From: Roridomyces roridus | Taxonomy: Eukaryota; Basidiomycota; Agaricomycetes; Agaricales; Mycenaceae | Assembly: GCA_029378245.1 (NCBI GenBank) | Contig: JARKIF010000016.1 | Span: 1,054,001-1,118,000 of the forward strand | Direction of reading: 5' to 3' | Length of the DNA: 64,000 nucleotides | Shown: positions 1 to 10,428 of the stretch, one piece after another | Layout of the letters: each line of letters opens with the position of its first letter | How positions within the stretch are numbered: position 1 is the first letter of the stretch | Program-made: the position numbers and the translations under genes | Notes under the pieces: model-generated | The model's input: the letters and a program-made list of their open reading frames with translations, nothing else | The model's database searches: none | What the model was told of the DNA's origin: nothing

Positions 1-3000
1 CAAGCTTTTGGGTTTGCACTATAGCGTCCAACCATCCCAGTGATATGTGCAAGGTCAGAACGGGTTCCAAGCATTGCCCACATGAGCATGCCTACCACAC
101 TTTGATATGAGAGGACAGGACCATCGGCACGGAAGGACATGTGTGTAACTGTGCGGCCATTGTCTGGGTCAGTCTCAGAGGTGTTGGTATTGGTAGCCAT
201 AGGTGTTCTGACGGGGTCACAGTCAGACATTCCACATCGCGCCAAGACAGAGTCAATATACTGGTGTTGAGAGAGTGAAAGTGTACGCTTCTTGCGATCC
301 CGATGGATGTTCAATCCCAGGATTTGCTTTGCAGGGCCCAAGTCTCGCATTTTGTATGATTGCCTGAGTTTCTCCTTGATACGATCCATGAACTGGCGTG
401 AAGTACCAGCAAGAAGGAGATCATCAACGTAGACAACTAGGAAGCAGAGCTGTTTGCCTTCTTTGTAGACGTAGAGGCAGGTTTCAGAGGAACAGCGAGT
501 AAAATTCATCTGGCGAAGAGTTTTGTCCAGAGTCCGGTTCCAGGCACGTCCAGACTGGTGTAAACCATATACAGAACGATTTAGCTTCCAGCAGTAACCC
601 GAGGTGATTGAGACGCAGGATGGAGGCATCATGTAGACATCCTCTTCAAGCTCACCGTTGAGATAGGCGGTTGAAACATCCATTTGATCAAGCTCCAAGT
701 CATACTTAGCTGCTAGTGCACAAATGATGCGAATAGATTCCAAATTTGCCACAGGGGCAAAAACCTCTTGGTAATCTATGCCTGCACGCTGAGTGAAGCC
801 TCGAGCAACAATGCGAACTTTGTAGCGCTCAATCTCTCCAGCCGCATTGAATTTGACTTTCAACACTGGCTTAGATGTTATTGGGGTGACACCTTCTGGA
901 ATGGAAACCAATTCATAGACTTTGTTTGCGATGAAGCTCGCTAGTTCTTCATCCAGTCCAGCCTGCCATTTATCCGCATCAGGTCCATTCATCGCCTCAT
1001 CCCAGCTTTTGGGGATGTGGGAATCAACACCATCACGAGCTAAGCCAGCAAAGAACTCTATGTCTTCAGGATCAACCACAACATATGTTCCATCCTCTTC
1101 CTCAATCAATTCAAGATGTTGGGGCTGAGGTGGAGTAGAGGGAGACTGAGCATCTGTTTCCTGTTCTGGGGTTGATGCTGGTTTGGACCGAAGTTGCTGT
1201 GGCTTTGCAGCTGCTTGCTCATAGACGGCATTTGGGTGAGTAGCCGCAGTGCGCTCTCGACTTGTACGTCTGGGAAGTAACTGAGGGACATCTGGCAGAG
1301 AAGGTTGTGGTCTAGGATGAGTTTCTGAGCGTGGAGGATCAAGTCGTACATCACCAACTCGGCGCAATGGTGGCCCAGATGGTGCAGAGATTGATTCCTG
1401 TTTCACGGACTGAGAATCTGAAGCCCCCACTGGGGAAGAAGTCTGAGGTACCCCCACTGAGATTGATGATTGCATATTTCCTGGAGCTACAGGAATTTCG
1501 ACAATTTCATCAGAATCATCAGTGTCAAAGTAAGGGGTGTTACTTTGTTTGAGACCCTGGGCAAAGGTCTCGAAATCTGCTGTATGCTGCAGGCCTGGTT
1601 CAGAGGGATCTTGAACTTCCTGAGGAGCAGGTGAGCTCTCATTGAATTTGACATGTCTAGCAGTGATAATTTTTCCGCTGTCAAGATCCAAGAGATCATA
1701 TGCGGCTTTTCCTTCATGATATGCAATGAAGACGGTACGCTTGGCATGATTTGCAAATTTGCCTTTGCGTTTCTTCTTTGGGACAAGAGGATAGGCTGGG
1801 CAACCAAATGGATGCATGTGATTGATATTCACAGGACGATCATAGGCACTTTCATAGGGAGTTTTCCCATTCTGTGCACTGGCAGGAGAACGAGCAACAG
1901 TGTAGACAGCATGAGACATTGCAAGGTCCCAATATTTTCGTGGGAGATGGGAAGCAGCTAGATTGGTAATAGAGCGAGTAACAAGAGTTTGATTCATTCG
2001 CTCAGCCATGCCGTTCTGCTCTTCTGTGTATGGGGCAGTGGTTTCATGTATGATACCACGTTGACGAAAATCATCCTCCATTTCTTTCGATGTAAATTCG
2101 CCCCCACCATCAGTTCTAGTGAAACGGTTCCATCCAGCACAGAATTCCCAGTGTCCTATGTGTGTTTGAAAATGCCGTTCTACAAAGTGACGCCACTCCT
2201 TGAGTTTTTTATAAACTTGGGACTTCTTGCGAGCAAAGAGAACCCAGGGCAATGATGTAGCATGGTCCACAATCACAATCCAATAGTGATAGCCGTTCAC
2301 ACTTTGGGGACTGACAGGTCCTCCAACATCTGTTGAAATAATATCTAGAGGTCCACGTGCAACAGTTCTGCTACGCTCAAAAGGCAATTTCTTCATTTTC
2401 CCCAAAGCACAAGGTTCGCAAAATTCTGGGACCCCTGTGAGTGAAGTGATTCCTGGTAGTTGACGACTTCGGAACATATGACGAAGGCTCTCGAAATTTG
2501 TATGCCCTAATCTCCTATGCAAGTCATTGATGTCTATGGCATGCAGCGCCCTTGGGTCAGTTCCGAGGGGCTCACACTGTACACGGTAGAGACCATGCTT
2601 ATGTGTGGCTTCCAGGGCAATGTCCTTGGTCTCATCATGCTCAACAGTGCAGTGGTTTCCTACAAAATGAGAGCCAAGTTTCTTTGCAGCCAGTTGGTGG
2701 ACTGAAATCAGAGTAACTGTGAATGCTGGGACCAAAAGTGCATTTTCAATTGAAAGTTCAACCATTCCACGTTTGGTTTTGCAGGATAGACGCATGGTAC
2801 CTGTTGCAATAGCTTCGCATGAAGAATTATCACCAAGGCGTACATTTCTTGGAGGATCAAGACGGCGTAGAGAGGACATGTCGAAGTATTTCACATTCCC
2901 AGTCATTGTGCAGGAAGCACCAGAGTCAATGAGAACATAACGGCGGCCAGTAGAGTCCTTGACCTGAAGATGGCCATTTGAGTCACGCGCAACATAAGCA

Positions 3001-3914
3001 GAAATCTTCTTGTATAGAGCAGAGGAAACATAAGCTACGTTTGCTTCATTGTCTGAATCCGATTCCCCATCATTTGCTGGATTAGCCTGCTCATCCCTGG
3101 CTTTAGCCTTGCTCTTTCCACGCTTCTGTTTGCCCTGTTCCTTTCGATTCCTCTCTGCTGCCTTGATAGCATGGCAATCGGCTGTGTTATGTGTGTTTGA
3201 TTTGTGGAACACACAGTAACGTTCCGAGGCTGCATTGGCTTTAGCAGAGGTGGTGTCTGAATCACTAGAATTTTCCTCGATGGGATCTGCGTGGGCTAAA
3301 AGCTTGGTTTCAACATCATCCAGAGCCAGTTTGGCTCCAGCAGCTACAGAGCCAGTGATAGAGGATTTGAGAGCTTTGAAAGTCACAGTGTCTGGAAGAG
3401 TGAGGAGAAGCTGTAAAGGCTGCAAGTCTGCATCCAAGGAGTATCCAAGGGAGTCAAGCCGGTCGAGCATGTTTCTGAACCGCTCGAGGTGCTTGTCCAT
3501 GACCGTTAGAGTCACATTGTCCTGTCCCTCCTCCAAACAAAGTTTCAACTTCTGCAGCTGTAAAAGTGTGCTGAAAGCTATCTCTGTTTTGTTTGCTTTG
3601 GAAAAATCCCCCTTGAGAGCATCCCACAGAGCTTTGGAAGCTGTATGGGTCTTGTACTTTGGGATGAGGGATTTGGCTAGACGAAGACGGATATGACCAA
3701 GGGCACGACTGTCCCTCTCTTCGAAGGTGTCACGGAGCGGGACTGTGAGAGTAGTGCTAGCAGTACTGGCAGTGGCAGCAGCAGCAGGGGGTTGGCCATG
3801 TTGTACAACAGACCATAAGCCCTTCTCGCGGAGCTCCGACTCTACCTGGATTTCCCAGTCAGGCCAGTCACGCGCGGTGCGGAGCGCCGTCTGATCCTTA
3901 TCACGGGAAGCCAT
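1..3914 (-). CDS. Copia Gag-Pol polyprotein, 3' end outside window
   Basis: The ATG (3912..3914) opens a frame I could follow to the window edge, about 1304 codons, with no stop. I compared it base by base with copy 2, whose only in-frame TGA is CGA here (1359..1361). An in-frame TAG just upstream (3924..3926) supports this start. In order: Gag with a charged N-terminus, a zinc-finger-like CxxH..HxxxxC near residue 275, an aspartic protease DSGA motif, an integrase HHCC and D,D,E core with GHTNFESLRH and TDGGGEF, and the start of reverse transcriptase. The YVDDLL catalytic motif lies near the window start. A single Gag-Pol frame is usual for copia elements. This copy may be autonomous, but its C-terminus cannot be checked here. 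Confidence 0.9.
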   Translation of the reverse strand, partial: MASRDKDQTALRTARDWPDWEIQVESELREKGLWSVVQHGQPPAAAATASTASTTLTVPLRDTFEERDSRALGHIRLRLAKSLIPKYKTHTASKALWDALKGDFSKANKTEIAFSTLLQLQKLKLCLEEGQDNVTLTVMDKHLERFRNMLDRLDSLGYSLDADLQPLQLLLTLPDTVTFKALKSSITGSVAAGAKLALDDVETKLLAHADPIEENSSDSDTTSAKANAASERYCVFHKSNTHNTADCHAIKAAERNRKEQGKQKRGKSKAKARDEQANPANDGESDSDNEANVAYVSSALYKKISAYVARDSNGHLQVKDSTGRRYVLIDSGASCTMTGNVKYFDMSSLRRLDPPRNVRLGDNSSCEAIATGTMRLSCKTKRGMVELSIENALLVPAFTVTLISVHQLAAKKLGSHFVGNHCTVEHDETKDIALEATHKHGLYRVQCEPLGTDPRALHAIDINDLHRRLGHTNFESLRHMFRSRQLPGITSLTGVPEFCEPCALGKMKKLPFERSRTVARGPLDIISTDVGGPVSPQSVNGYHYWIVIVDHATSLPWVLFARKKSQVYKKLKEWRHFVERHFQTHIGHWEFCAGWNRFTRTDGGGEFTSKEMEDDFRQRGIIHETTAPYTEEQNGMAERMNQTLVTRSITNLAASHLPRKYWDLAMSHAVYTVARSPASAQNGKTPYESAYDRPVNINHMHPFGCPAYPLVPKKKRKGKFANHAKRTVFIAYHEGKAAYDLLDLDSGKIITARHVKFNESSPAPQEVQDPSEPGLQHTADFETFAQGLKQSNTPYFDTDDSDEIVEIPVAPGNMQSSISVGVPQTSSPVGASDSQSVKQESISAPSGPPLRRVGDVRLDPPRSETHPRPQPSLPDVPQLLPRRTSRERTAATHPNAVYEQAAAKPQQLRSKPASTPEQETDAQSPSTPPQPQHLELIEEEDGTYVVVDPEDIEFFAGLARDGVDSHIPKSWDEAMNGPDADKWQAGLDEELASFIANKVYELVSIPEGVTPITSKPVLKVKFNAAGEIERYKVRIVARGFTQRAGIDYQEVFAPVANLESIRIICALAAKYDLELDQMDVSTAYLNGELEEDVYMMPPSCVSITSGYCWKLNRSVYGLHQSGRAWNRTLDKTLRQMNFTRCSSETCLYVYKEGKQLCFLVVYVDDLLLAGTSRQFMDRIKEKLRQSYKMRDLGPAKQILGLNIHRDRKKRTLSLSQHQYIDSVLARCGMSDCDPVRTPMATNTNTSETDPDNGRTVTHMSFRADGPVLSYQSVVGMLMWAMLGTRSDLAHITGMVGRYSANPKA

Positions 3915-4046
3915 GATAGTTATCTATAAGAGTGCGAGTAGGTGTGTAGGATGTGGGGGAGAGGGAGTAGTGTGTCCTGCGAGGAGCACTTGAGTCTTGA
4001 AAGCCTGAGGGTGCTTGAGAGGTAGTCCGGCAGCTAGAAAGCACCG

Positions 4047-4058
4047 GGGCCCATAACC
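4047..4058 (-). promoter_or_regulatory. Primer-binding site of copia copy 1
   Basis: The minus strand reads GGTTATGGGCCC directly inside the 5' LTR. This is complementary to the anticodon stem-loop of eukaryotic initiator tRNA-Met (GGGCCCAUAACC), the half-tRNA priming known from Drosophila copia. Confidence 0.75.
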
Positions 4059-4333
4059 TGTCAGAAGCTAGATAGCGCGGCAATGCGCAGACCCTCAGTC
4101 GTCGTAAGAGACAAAAGACTGATATATTAAGTACCTAGATAGCGCGGCAATGCGCAGACTACATAGACACTCGTAAGTATGCTAGATACATAAGAAAGAG
4201 ATAAAGGCACGTACCCCTCAGTCGTCGTAAGAGACAAAAGACTGAGGGACACGTGTCGATGGCGTGGACGTGGGTAAGGAAGTGGAGAAGCCGGGTGTGA
4301 AGGCCCGGGGCGGATGATAATCAACTTTTGACA
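4059..4333 (-). repeat. 275-bp LTR of copia copy 1
   Basis: The LTR begins TGTCAAAAGTTG and ends CTGACA on the minus strand. It is the same length as the copy-2 LTRs and differs from them at least at one site (GGCGTGG against GGTGTGG near 4261). Two motifs are repeated inside it: GATAGCGCGGCAATGCGCAG twice and CCTCAGTCGTCGTAAGAGAC twice. Confidence 0.95.
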
Positions 4334-4704
4334 TCACCCAGCCTTACACGTGAGTACGGCCTTCCGTGCATCACGCCCTCTCTGACCCATCTTTCCAGGC
4401 TCGCCCCCTGCGGCCACACCTTCGACCTCGAATGCCTCCAATCCTGGTTCCGTGCCGCCCACCCGCGCGAAGGTGAAGAAGAATTTGCACGCGTGCTCAA
4501 TCCGCGCGGTGCTTTCTTTGCATTGCGTCGCACTAAGGTCTGCCCCCTTTGTCATACCAAGGTTCGGGGCGCGCCAGCTCCTGCGCGTGCATTGCGTGGG
4601 ATTCTCAAGATTGAGGACCGGGGAGAGGAGAGGAACCCCTGGAAGGGATTGTTTGTGGAGCGGTTTGGTGTGTCGCGTGCGCCTCCGCCGGTAGTTCTTT
4701 ATTA
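4334..4704 (+). pseudogene. RING-type zinc-finger protein, 3' part cut off by copia insertion
   Basis: A short exon remnant (4334..4349), an intron (GTGAGT at 4350 to CCAG at 4398) and a last exon (4399..4704, stop TAG) encode a C-terminal piece. It shows CGH followed by a Cys (APCGHTFDLECLQSWF) and, about 45 residues on, VCPLC, as in the second half of a RING domain of the ubiquitin-ligase type. The first Cys pairs must lie left of the copia element, outside the window. The gene is therefore most likely disrupted. The alternative is that splicing removes the element or the fragment is used alone, which I cannot test. Confidence 0.6.
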
Positions 4705-5043
4705 GATCAGAGGTTTACCATCCACTTGGTATCGTGTGGAGGATTTTGTGTTTTTCATAACATTTGGGTTGGGTACATTGTATCATGGATACATGCTGCT
4801 ACTGTTGCGGTTAAAAGCGAGATAGTATAGAGGGAAACCAGGTCCCGACAGGGTTTCTGTAAAATATTGTAGCTGGTTTAGGGCGACAGAGCACTCCTTA
4901 CCATTTCGAGCTTGCGATTTCTGATGGAAATGGCGGCCCGCAGTGCCGGACGCTCTCGGACGCGATTCGGTGATGTCGGATGTCACGATGTGTAGTGCGA
5001 TCACCATGGGGTTCCGGTTAACCAACAGTTTCGTCTGCCCACC
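4705..5043. other. Intergenic, promoter side of the GST-kappa gene
   Basis: I see no coding exon, repeat or RNA gene here. It separates the RING remnant from the next ATG, which has a good context (CCACCATGAGC). Confidence 0.5.
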
Positions 5044-5840
5044 ATGAGCGGGGGCAAGATTGACTGCTACATGGACTGCTCGTCCTTCTACAGCATCCTT
5101 GCCTTCAAGTACCTCCTCAAGCAACGTCCCATTCTCGCCACGCACAAAGTCGACGTCGAATTCCACCCCATCTTTCTCGGAGGCGTCAATCAGGGCAGCG
5201 GCAACAAGCCTCCGTGGACCCTTCCCGCAAAGGCTGCTTACAGCAGATTCGACACCACACGGTCGCAAAAGTACCATGGCGTTTCGGGAATCGAGCCGCC
5301 TCCGTTCTTCCCAGCGCTGACTCTTCTCGTGCGTCGGGTCCCCACTACTAATCTCCTCCGGAGCAAACATCTAACTGCTCCTCCCTAGCCCCAACGCGCT
5401 CTATGCTACATTAAAGACCACTTCCCACAGTCCACCTTTGAGCAGGCCTGGCTCGGCATGCTAGACACCCTCTGGATTCCGCCTCAATCCAATATCGCTG
5501 AGCCAGCGGCGTTCCGTCAATGCCTCGTCTCGATGAAACTCTTCTCGGAAACTGAGGTGGACGCGATCTGCACCGCTGCGACACAGCAAGAGTGGAAAGA
5601 CCGGCTCACCGCTAATACGAAGAAGGTGCTGGACCTAGGAGCGTTCGGTGCGCCGTGGAGCTGGGTGAGGAACGCGCAGGGGCAGGAGGAGCCGTTCTTT
5701 GGGAGTGATAGGTGCGTTCGTTCAATCCGTCCGGCCCATTTTGTCTGACCAACATGAATGCAAGGTTCCACTTTATGTGGGAGTTCCTCGGGTTGCCGTG
5801 GAAGGATATCGAGCTTCTGCCTAACACCGCCAAGTTGTGA
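5044..5840 (+). CDS. Glutathione S-transferase kappa / DsbA-like isomerase
   Basis: Three exons (5044..5328, 5389..5711, 5765..5840) with GT..AG introns of 60 and 53 nt give 227 aa, the usual length of the family. The N-terminus KIDCYMDCSSFYSILAF matches the thioredoxin-fold start of the kappa-class GST / 2-hydroxychromene-2-carboxylate isomerase family, which conjugates or isomerises small substrates with glutathione. LGGVNQGSGNKPPW and a C-terminal FGSDR..FHFMWEFLG block also fit. Ser fills the catalytic position (DCSS), as usual in kappa GSTs. All exon phases agree, so the gene looks intact. Substrate and compartment (mitochondrion or peroxisome in relatives) are not visible. Confidence 0.9.
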
Positions 5841-6536
5841 ACTTGGGTTCCTGCAATTTATTCCATTGTTATTTGGCCGGGTTTCCCGCTATGGCGTTCG
5901 CGGGCAATTGTGTTGGTGTATTCTCGACCAGATTTCGATCTCCTCCGGTACCGCAGAAATCACGGGCACTGCTTTCAAGTTTCTGTTCGTCGCGGTGTTT
6001 ACGATGCCGCAAGCGTCATCGCTCGACTCGGAGCGCAAGATCCTCACTAACATAAAAATCTCGGCTCGACGACCGACAACTGACCTGTGCAGTAGCTGTG
6101 GACGTCGCTTCGGGTCGATAGCGCGCTCGGTGGAGAGATACTCATCCTAAGTGCATAGGATGGATGTCGACGGCTGATATGCGGATTAGCGCCGGCGGCT
6201 AGGTCCAAGTTGCGAATCGCTTAAGAACGGCGACAAGTCCTGGCGATGCGCGCTGCTCCGCCTTTCTCTTGTTTTCCGACCTGTTTGCTCCCTCACTTCC
6301 TCCGCTGCTTGTTGGGCTTGTACATGCCACCCATCTGCACATCTTGTTCCTGGCGAGCGACTCAGTTTTCATATAGCAAGAGCGTTGGCTGAATCCAAAC
6401 CTCCCACACAGTTTTCGAGCTCTCTTCCTTTCTCTTTTTGCCCTCAGTCAGCAAGTTGTCAGTGCGCGAGTGTCTGATTTACCCGAGCCTCATGGGTGCA
6501 ACGTGGGCCATTACATATTTACTGTGAAGTTGAAGT
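5841..6536. other. Intergenic, nothing recognised
   Basis: No frame here shows conserved motifs or convincing splice sites. Short open frames overlap in several phases and look like chance. Confidence 0.4.
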
Positions 6537-6866
6537 ATGGCAGGACGTGTGGATTCATGCCACCAAGACCAGCACGCCGCGATCTCGCCACGAATGGTGT
6601 CTACCAGTCGGTTTTCATGTGCGTTTGTCGACGGTCTACTTGTTTCGATGATTGGAGCTGAATGCCCGGGAATGTGTAGAACAGCTCTCGTAGCAGGCAT
6701 CCTCTTCGGCGCGCTCGTTCTATTCGGGGCACTGGGATGTGTGTTCGTGAAATGGAAACGGAGTCGCCGGAAAGCCGTAGGCACTGCAGCTCTTCAACTT
6801 CGGACGTCTCAACGACTGAGGAAAGCGCCACCCCCTGCTGGATTCGTGAATATCGCCGCAGATTAA
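6537..6866 (+). CDS. Possible small single-pass membrane protein
   Basis: A 109-codon frame contains one strong hydrophobic segment (ALVAGILFGALVLFGALGCV, about residues 50-69) followed by a basic stretch (KWKRSRRK), as in a membrane anchor with the positive side in the cytosol. I do not recognise a family and no intron is needed. The downstream stretch to about 7050 is Ser/Thr-rich in another frame and could be a further exon. The call rests only on the hydrophobic segment, so it may be a chance frame. Confidence 0.2.
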   Translation: MAGRVDSCHQDQHAAISPRMVSTSRFSCAFVDGLLVSMIGAECPGMCRTALVAGILFGALVLFGALGCVFVKWKRSRRKAVGTAALQLRTSQRLRKAPPPAGFVNIAAD

Positions 6867-7052
6867 GTCTCAAAAAGCGGCCAAAAAATCTGAAAGTCTG
6901 CCAAAGTGAAGATTCCGAAGAAATGTATGTATATACTAAACTATATAGTGGTGATTTCTATGGAAGCACGACCGACGAATCCAGTGTTGACCGCACAACT
7001 GAAACAACGAATGAGTCCCGGGTACTCTCAACGGAAATAGGACGGCACACAC

Positions 7053-8343
7053 CTACAGTGAGAACAAATTCTCACCAAAAGGTCCCACCCAAACCGCCAT
7101 CCCATCCGCCGCAAGTTCTTTCAGAACGGAAAGCGCACGCGGGGAAACAAAATCTTCTACAGCTTCTGGTTCATCCCAAAGTGATCCACTATGCACACGA
7201 AGGCGTATAGATTGTATCTCATCTCGACGGGCCACGAGAGCAGGAAGGAGAGCATTCCATGACGACGCGGAATGCCTGTCTCGCGGAGCAAGTTGGAACT
7301 CCAAGATTTGTAGGTTGGGGACAGCTCTGGATGGGCGTGTTCGCATCAGAATGGTGGATAGCTGTTTGATGAATTGGACCGCTGGGTACATGATGTCCAA
7401 ACGTGTGAGGGTCGGAACGGCACTCAAAAACTCGTCCAGTAACTCGATATGTGGTTCCATCCGGATCTGTGTACAACCCAAAGCGAGTTTTGTCAGCGGC
7501 GGTGAAGATCGTTCCAAAAAGGAGACTAGGTCATCCAAAAGCTTGGGCATATGCGCAAAATCGAGGGACTCGAGTCCCGGGGCGGTGACCATTTGGAAAA
7601 TTTTGTCGCATCCGCGGTCAGGCCCCGAATCATTGCAAACCTCCAGCCGGCGTAGACGTGGCAAGACGATTGGACCAACTTCGTCACCCCCTGGAATCCC
7701 GATATTGAGGGAATAGATAGACAGGTTGACCAAGTTGGGAGAGCGGCGTAGGAGTGGTAGTAGGGTGAACCTTTCGCACACCAAATTACTGCGACTGTCG
7801 ATGCTCAACGATTGGAGCCGTGGCATCGGCTCCTCCGTGTCTGAGAACGGCACAATCGACAGACTCGTGTCAAGCCGGATGTCGAGACTTTGCAGAAGCC
7901 TGCAATGACGCTGGAGGACAGCGCATAACACAGGGTCGAAACCTCGGTAACCATCGAAGCAAATGTCCATGTTCAAGCGCCAAGGCTTATCGCGAACACG
8001 TTTGATCCATCCGTCGAGGACGGCTGGAAAACCTCCAGAGCAAGGAAGGACGATATGAATCTTCGTCCAAAGTGCCGTGGTGGATAACGCGATGTCAGTC
8101 CACGCATGGCAGACTTGTAGAAGGATGGTTGGGAGGCGGTGGATTGTGCGCAGTGGGAGAAGCTTCAGTGCACTGGAGGAAAATCTTGGATGAGATCTCG
8201 AGTGGCAGCCTCGCAATGGGATCCAGGACACCGTTGAGCTGGCGCTGAAGCAGGCTCTTATTGCACTCGAGCCTCTTCAAAACCTGTTTCTGTCGCTCTA
8301 TCTCGCGGACGCTGCGCCGATCTGCGCTCGGAGCTCTTGACAT
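7053..8343 (-). pseudogene. F-box protein with LRR-like C-terminal part, frameshifted
   Basis: The ATG (8341..8343) opens a frame with a charged helix and an F-box core (ARLPLEISSKIFLQC), which would bind Skp1 in an SCF ubiquitin ligase. The expected continuation (LLQVCHAWTDIALS...) is in a different frame (7053..8231), which then runs about 380 residues with leucine-rich pieces such as LRRLEVCNDSG. The two frames overlap between 8095 and 8231. I found no GT..AG intron with phases that would join them, so a small indel near 8110-8150 is the simplest reading. The stop is at 7053..7055. F-box/LRR families are large and decay often in Agaricomycetes. Confidence 0.6.
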
Positions 8344-8996
8344 TGACGTTCCCTTGCCGACGACGTATTATGACTCTTGTTCGCCCCGAAAGCCCATCGT
8401 TGACTGAACCATTGGAGGGACATGTGCGAGCGCAAAGTGGAAAAAGCAAAGCGAGTGGTGACGGAAGCACAAAAGGCAGCAAAGAAGCCTTTGATGGCCC
8501 TGATGCCATCATCATGCGGCGTTGGGAATGCGGCTTGACTCGAGTACGGCATGGCGGCTTACTCACATCCTTTCTCTCTCAGATTCCATACGAATCCGTT
8601 TTGCTGCCACCCGTGTCACCCAGAATCGACGAAGCTGAACGCACACCATCTACTTATTTGTTTCAAAGCGATTCGGGTTCAGTCTTCCCAACCTGCAGGG
8701 AAATCGACTAGTAATGAAATTCTCCAAATTCTCCGGACCCGATTACCAGGCAACGTTGAACAAACTCACGACATCGTGGCTTGAACTGAAAATCCTGCAG
8801 CCCCTATCCTCGGCGAAACTTTGATCAAAGACGTCATTCATGGGCACGTGCGCCGCCCTTTTTGGACTGGATTCGCAATTGCCTCATTCAGGTTCGCCTC
8901 TTGCTCTCTCCCTCCATCATCTCCCGTCTTCATACTTGCCGTCTATACCCTCTCGTCCTTAATCGACCCTCTTAATTTCACCCTTCTCTCGCAATA
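8344..8996. other. Divergent intergenic region
   Basis: This lies between the F-box start on the minus strand and the coiled-coil gene on the plus strand. Open frames at 8337..8711 and 8258..8566 have no recognisable features. The stretch just before 8997 is pyrimidine-rich (CTCTCCCTCC...), typical of fungal core promoters. Confidence 0.4.
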
Positions 8997-10134
8997 ATGG
9001 CCAACACCACCACGGACCGCCCCCTTTCCACCACCACCGTCAGCCACGACGAGGCCGCCCTGAAGAACGCCGCTGCGGCCGAGGCAGCTGCGAAAGAGAT
9101 TCAGGCTGCTGACCAGGCCGCCGCCGAGTCTCAGAAGCTCGCTGCTGAGAGTACGTCGTCCAAGTCCCCCTGAATACACACTAGACTGATGCGTCGGGCA
9201 GCTGAGGCCGTTGCTGTTGGGCAGGCCGGCGAGGTCGAGGCTGCCACGGATGACCTCGCTGCGCAGGAGGAAGAGTCCAAGGACAGCGCTGCTATCCAGT
9301 CTGAGATCAAGGCCAAGGAGGCAGCTGTCGCGCTTGCCGAGGCGGCGACTAAGAAGGTACGTTATATTTAGGAGTTTCCCCTGTTCTTTCCGCCGACGCT
9401 TGCACTTTTAGGCTGAGGAGAAGGCTGCTGCTGCCAAAGCCAAGGCTGCGTCGAAGGAGCATGCCGCGATCGAGAAGGCCAAAGCCGAGTATGAGAAGGA
9501 GGTCGCCCACCTCACCAAGATCGCCGCGCGGAAGAGGGACGACGCCATCAAGCACGCGGGTGAGGACCTGACGAAGGTGCGTTCATGCGTGTTTCCTGAC
9601 GGCGTCAGCTGATTGTTGCCCATTCAGGCCGTCACCACTGCATCCATCATCCGCCGCAAGGAAGAGTCGACTGCCCAGACGGCTCGGGCCAAGGCCGACG
9701 AGAAGGCCGCCAAGAAGCGTCTCGAGGCGGAGAAGATTGCGTGGAAGGAGCGTCAGGCGGCGGAGAAGGATGCCCATGGCGCGTTCAAGAAGGCGGAGAA
9801 GCTGGCTACGGCTGACCGCCAGAAGGCAGAGAAGGAGGCCGAGGCGAACCGCAAGGCGGCCATCAAGGCTGCGTTGGCGAAGCGGGACGCTGCCATCAAG
9901 GCTGCAGATGCGGAGCACAAGAAGGAGGAGCAGAAGGCGAAAGATGAGGAGGACAAGGTGGATAATGAGTCAGCTGGCGACGATCCCAGCCTCGTTCTTC
10001 CCCCGACTACCATCGAGTGGCTTTCTAGCTTCATCGTAAGTGTTTTATCCGTTCGCTGTTCACGATTCTCATCACATCTTTCTCAGTGGGGAAGCAAGCC
10101 CGCGAGTACCGCCGCTACCCCGGCCGAGAACTGA
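8997..10134 (+). CDS. Ala/Lys/Glu-rich coiled-coil protein, unknown function
   Basis: Five exons (8997..9150, 9202..9356, 9412..9576, 9628..10035, 10087..10134), all with GT..AG introns of 51-55 nt and matching phases, give 309 aa. From about residue 18 to 265 the protein is almost only Ala, Lys, Glu, Gln and Arg with heptad-like spacing (KAAKKRLEAEK, RQKAEKEAEAN), a long charged helix or coiled coil. A short C-terminal patch (PTTIEWLSSFI..WGSKP) is the only non-repetitive part. There is no signal peptide and no enzyme motif. Strong codon bias to GCC/AAG suggests good expression. A structural or stress role is possible but not shown. Confidence 0.75.
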
Positions 10135-10248
10135 GCCGTGGTTGATTCATTTTCGTACTTTGACCCATAGCATTATCCGACGAGCCTTTCACGAGTTACG
10201 ATTCTGTATACCCTTGATGAATTAATGACCCATTGCGATTCACGGCCG

Positions 10249-10264
10249 TTATTATTATTATTAT
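10249..10264 (+). repeat. ATT microsatellite
   Basis: A short run of (ATT)n lies in the interval between two plus-strand genes. Confidence 0.6.
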
Positions 10265-10428
10265 TCAACGTTGGCATTGAAACCGGTTCGATCGAACTTG
10301 TTGAAAAGTTTCATGTGACCAAAATCCAATTCCGCCTTGTTGTTTCGTTTCGATGTGAAACGCGTGGACTGCGCTAAAAGATAGCTCATTCTTCTTCCGT
10401 TCTCGTCTTCTCCCATCCTCCTTCCACC

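Larger units (their letters stand above)
1..4333 (-). mobile_element. Ty1/copia LTR retrotransposon, copy 1 (cut by window start)
   Basis: This is the right-hand part of a minus-strand copia element: the 5' LTR (4059..4333), primer-binding site, gag and most of pol. The rest lies before base 1. It matches the complete copy at 35228..40411 at a constant offset of 36078 with no net indel and only scattered substitutions. It interrupts a RING-type gene that resumes at 4334. If the target duplication is 5 bp, as in copy 2, the right flank would be TCACC (4334..4338); the left flank is outside the window. Confidence 0.95.

Noticed and set aside
9737..10039. Arg-rich frame overlapping the coiled-coil gene
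   Set aside because: It is the +1 shadow of GCC/AAG-rich codons; the other frame has matching exons and stops.
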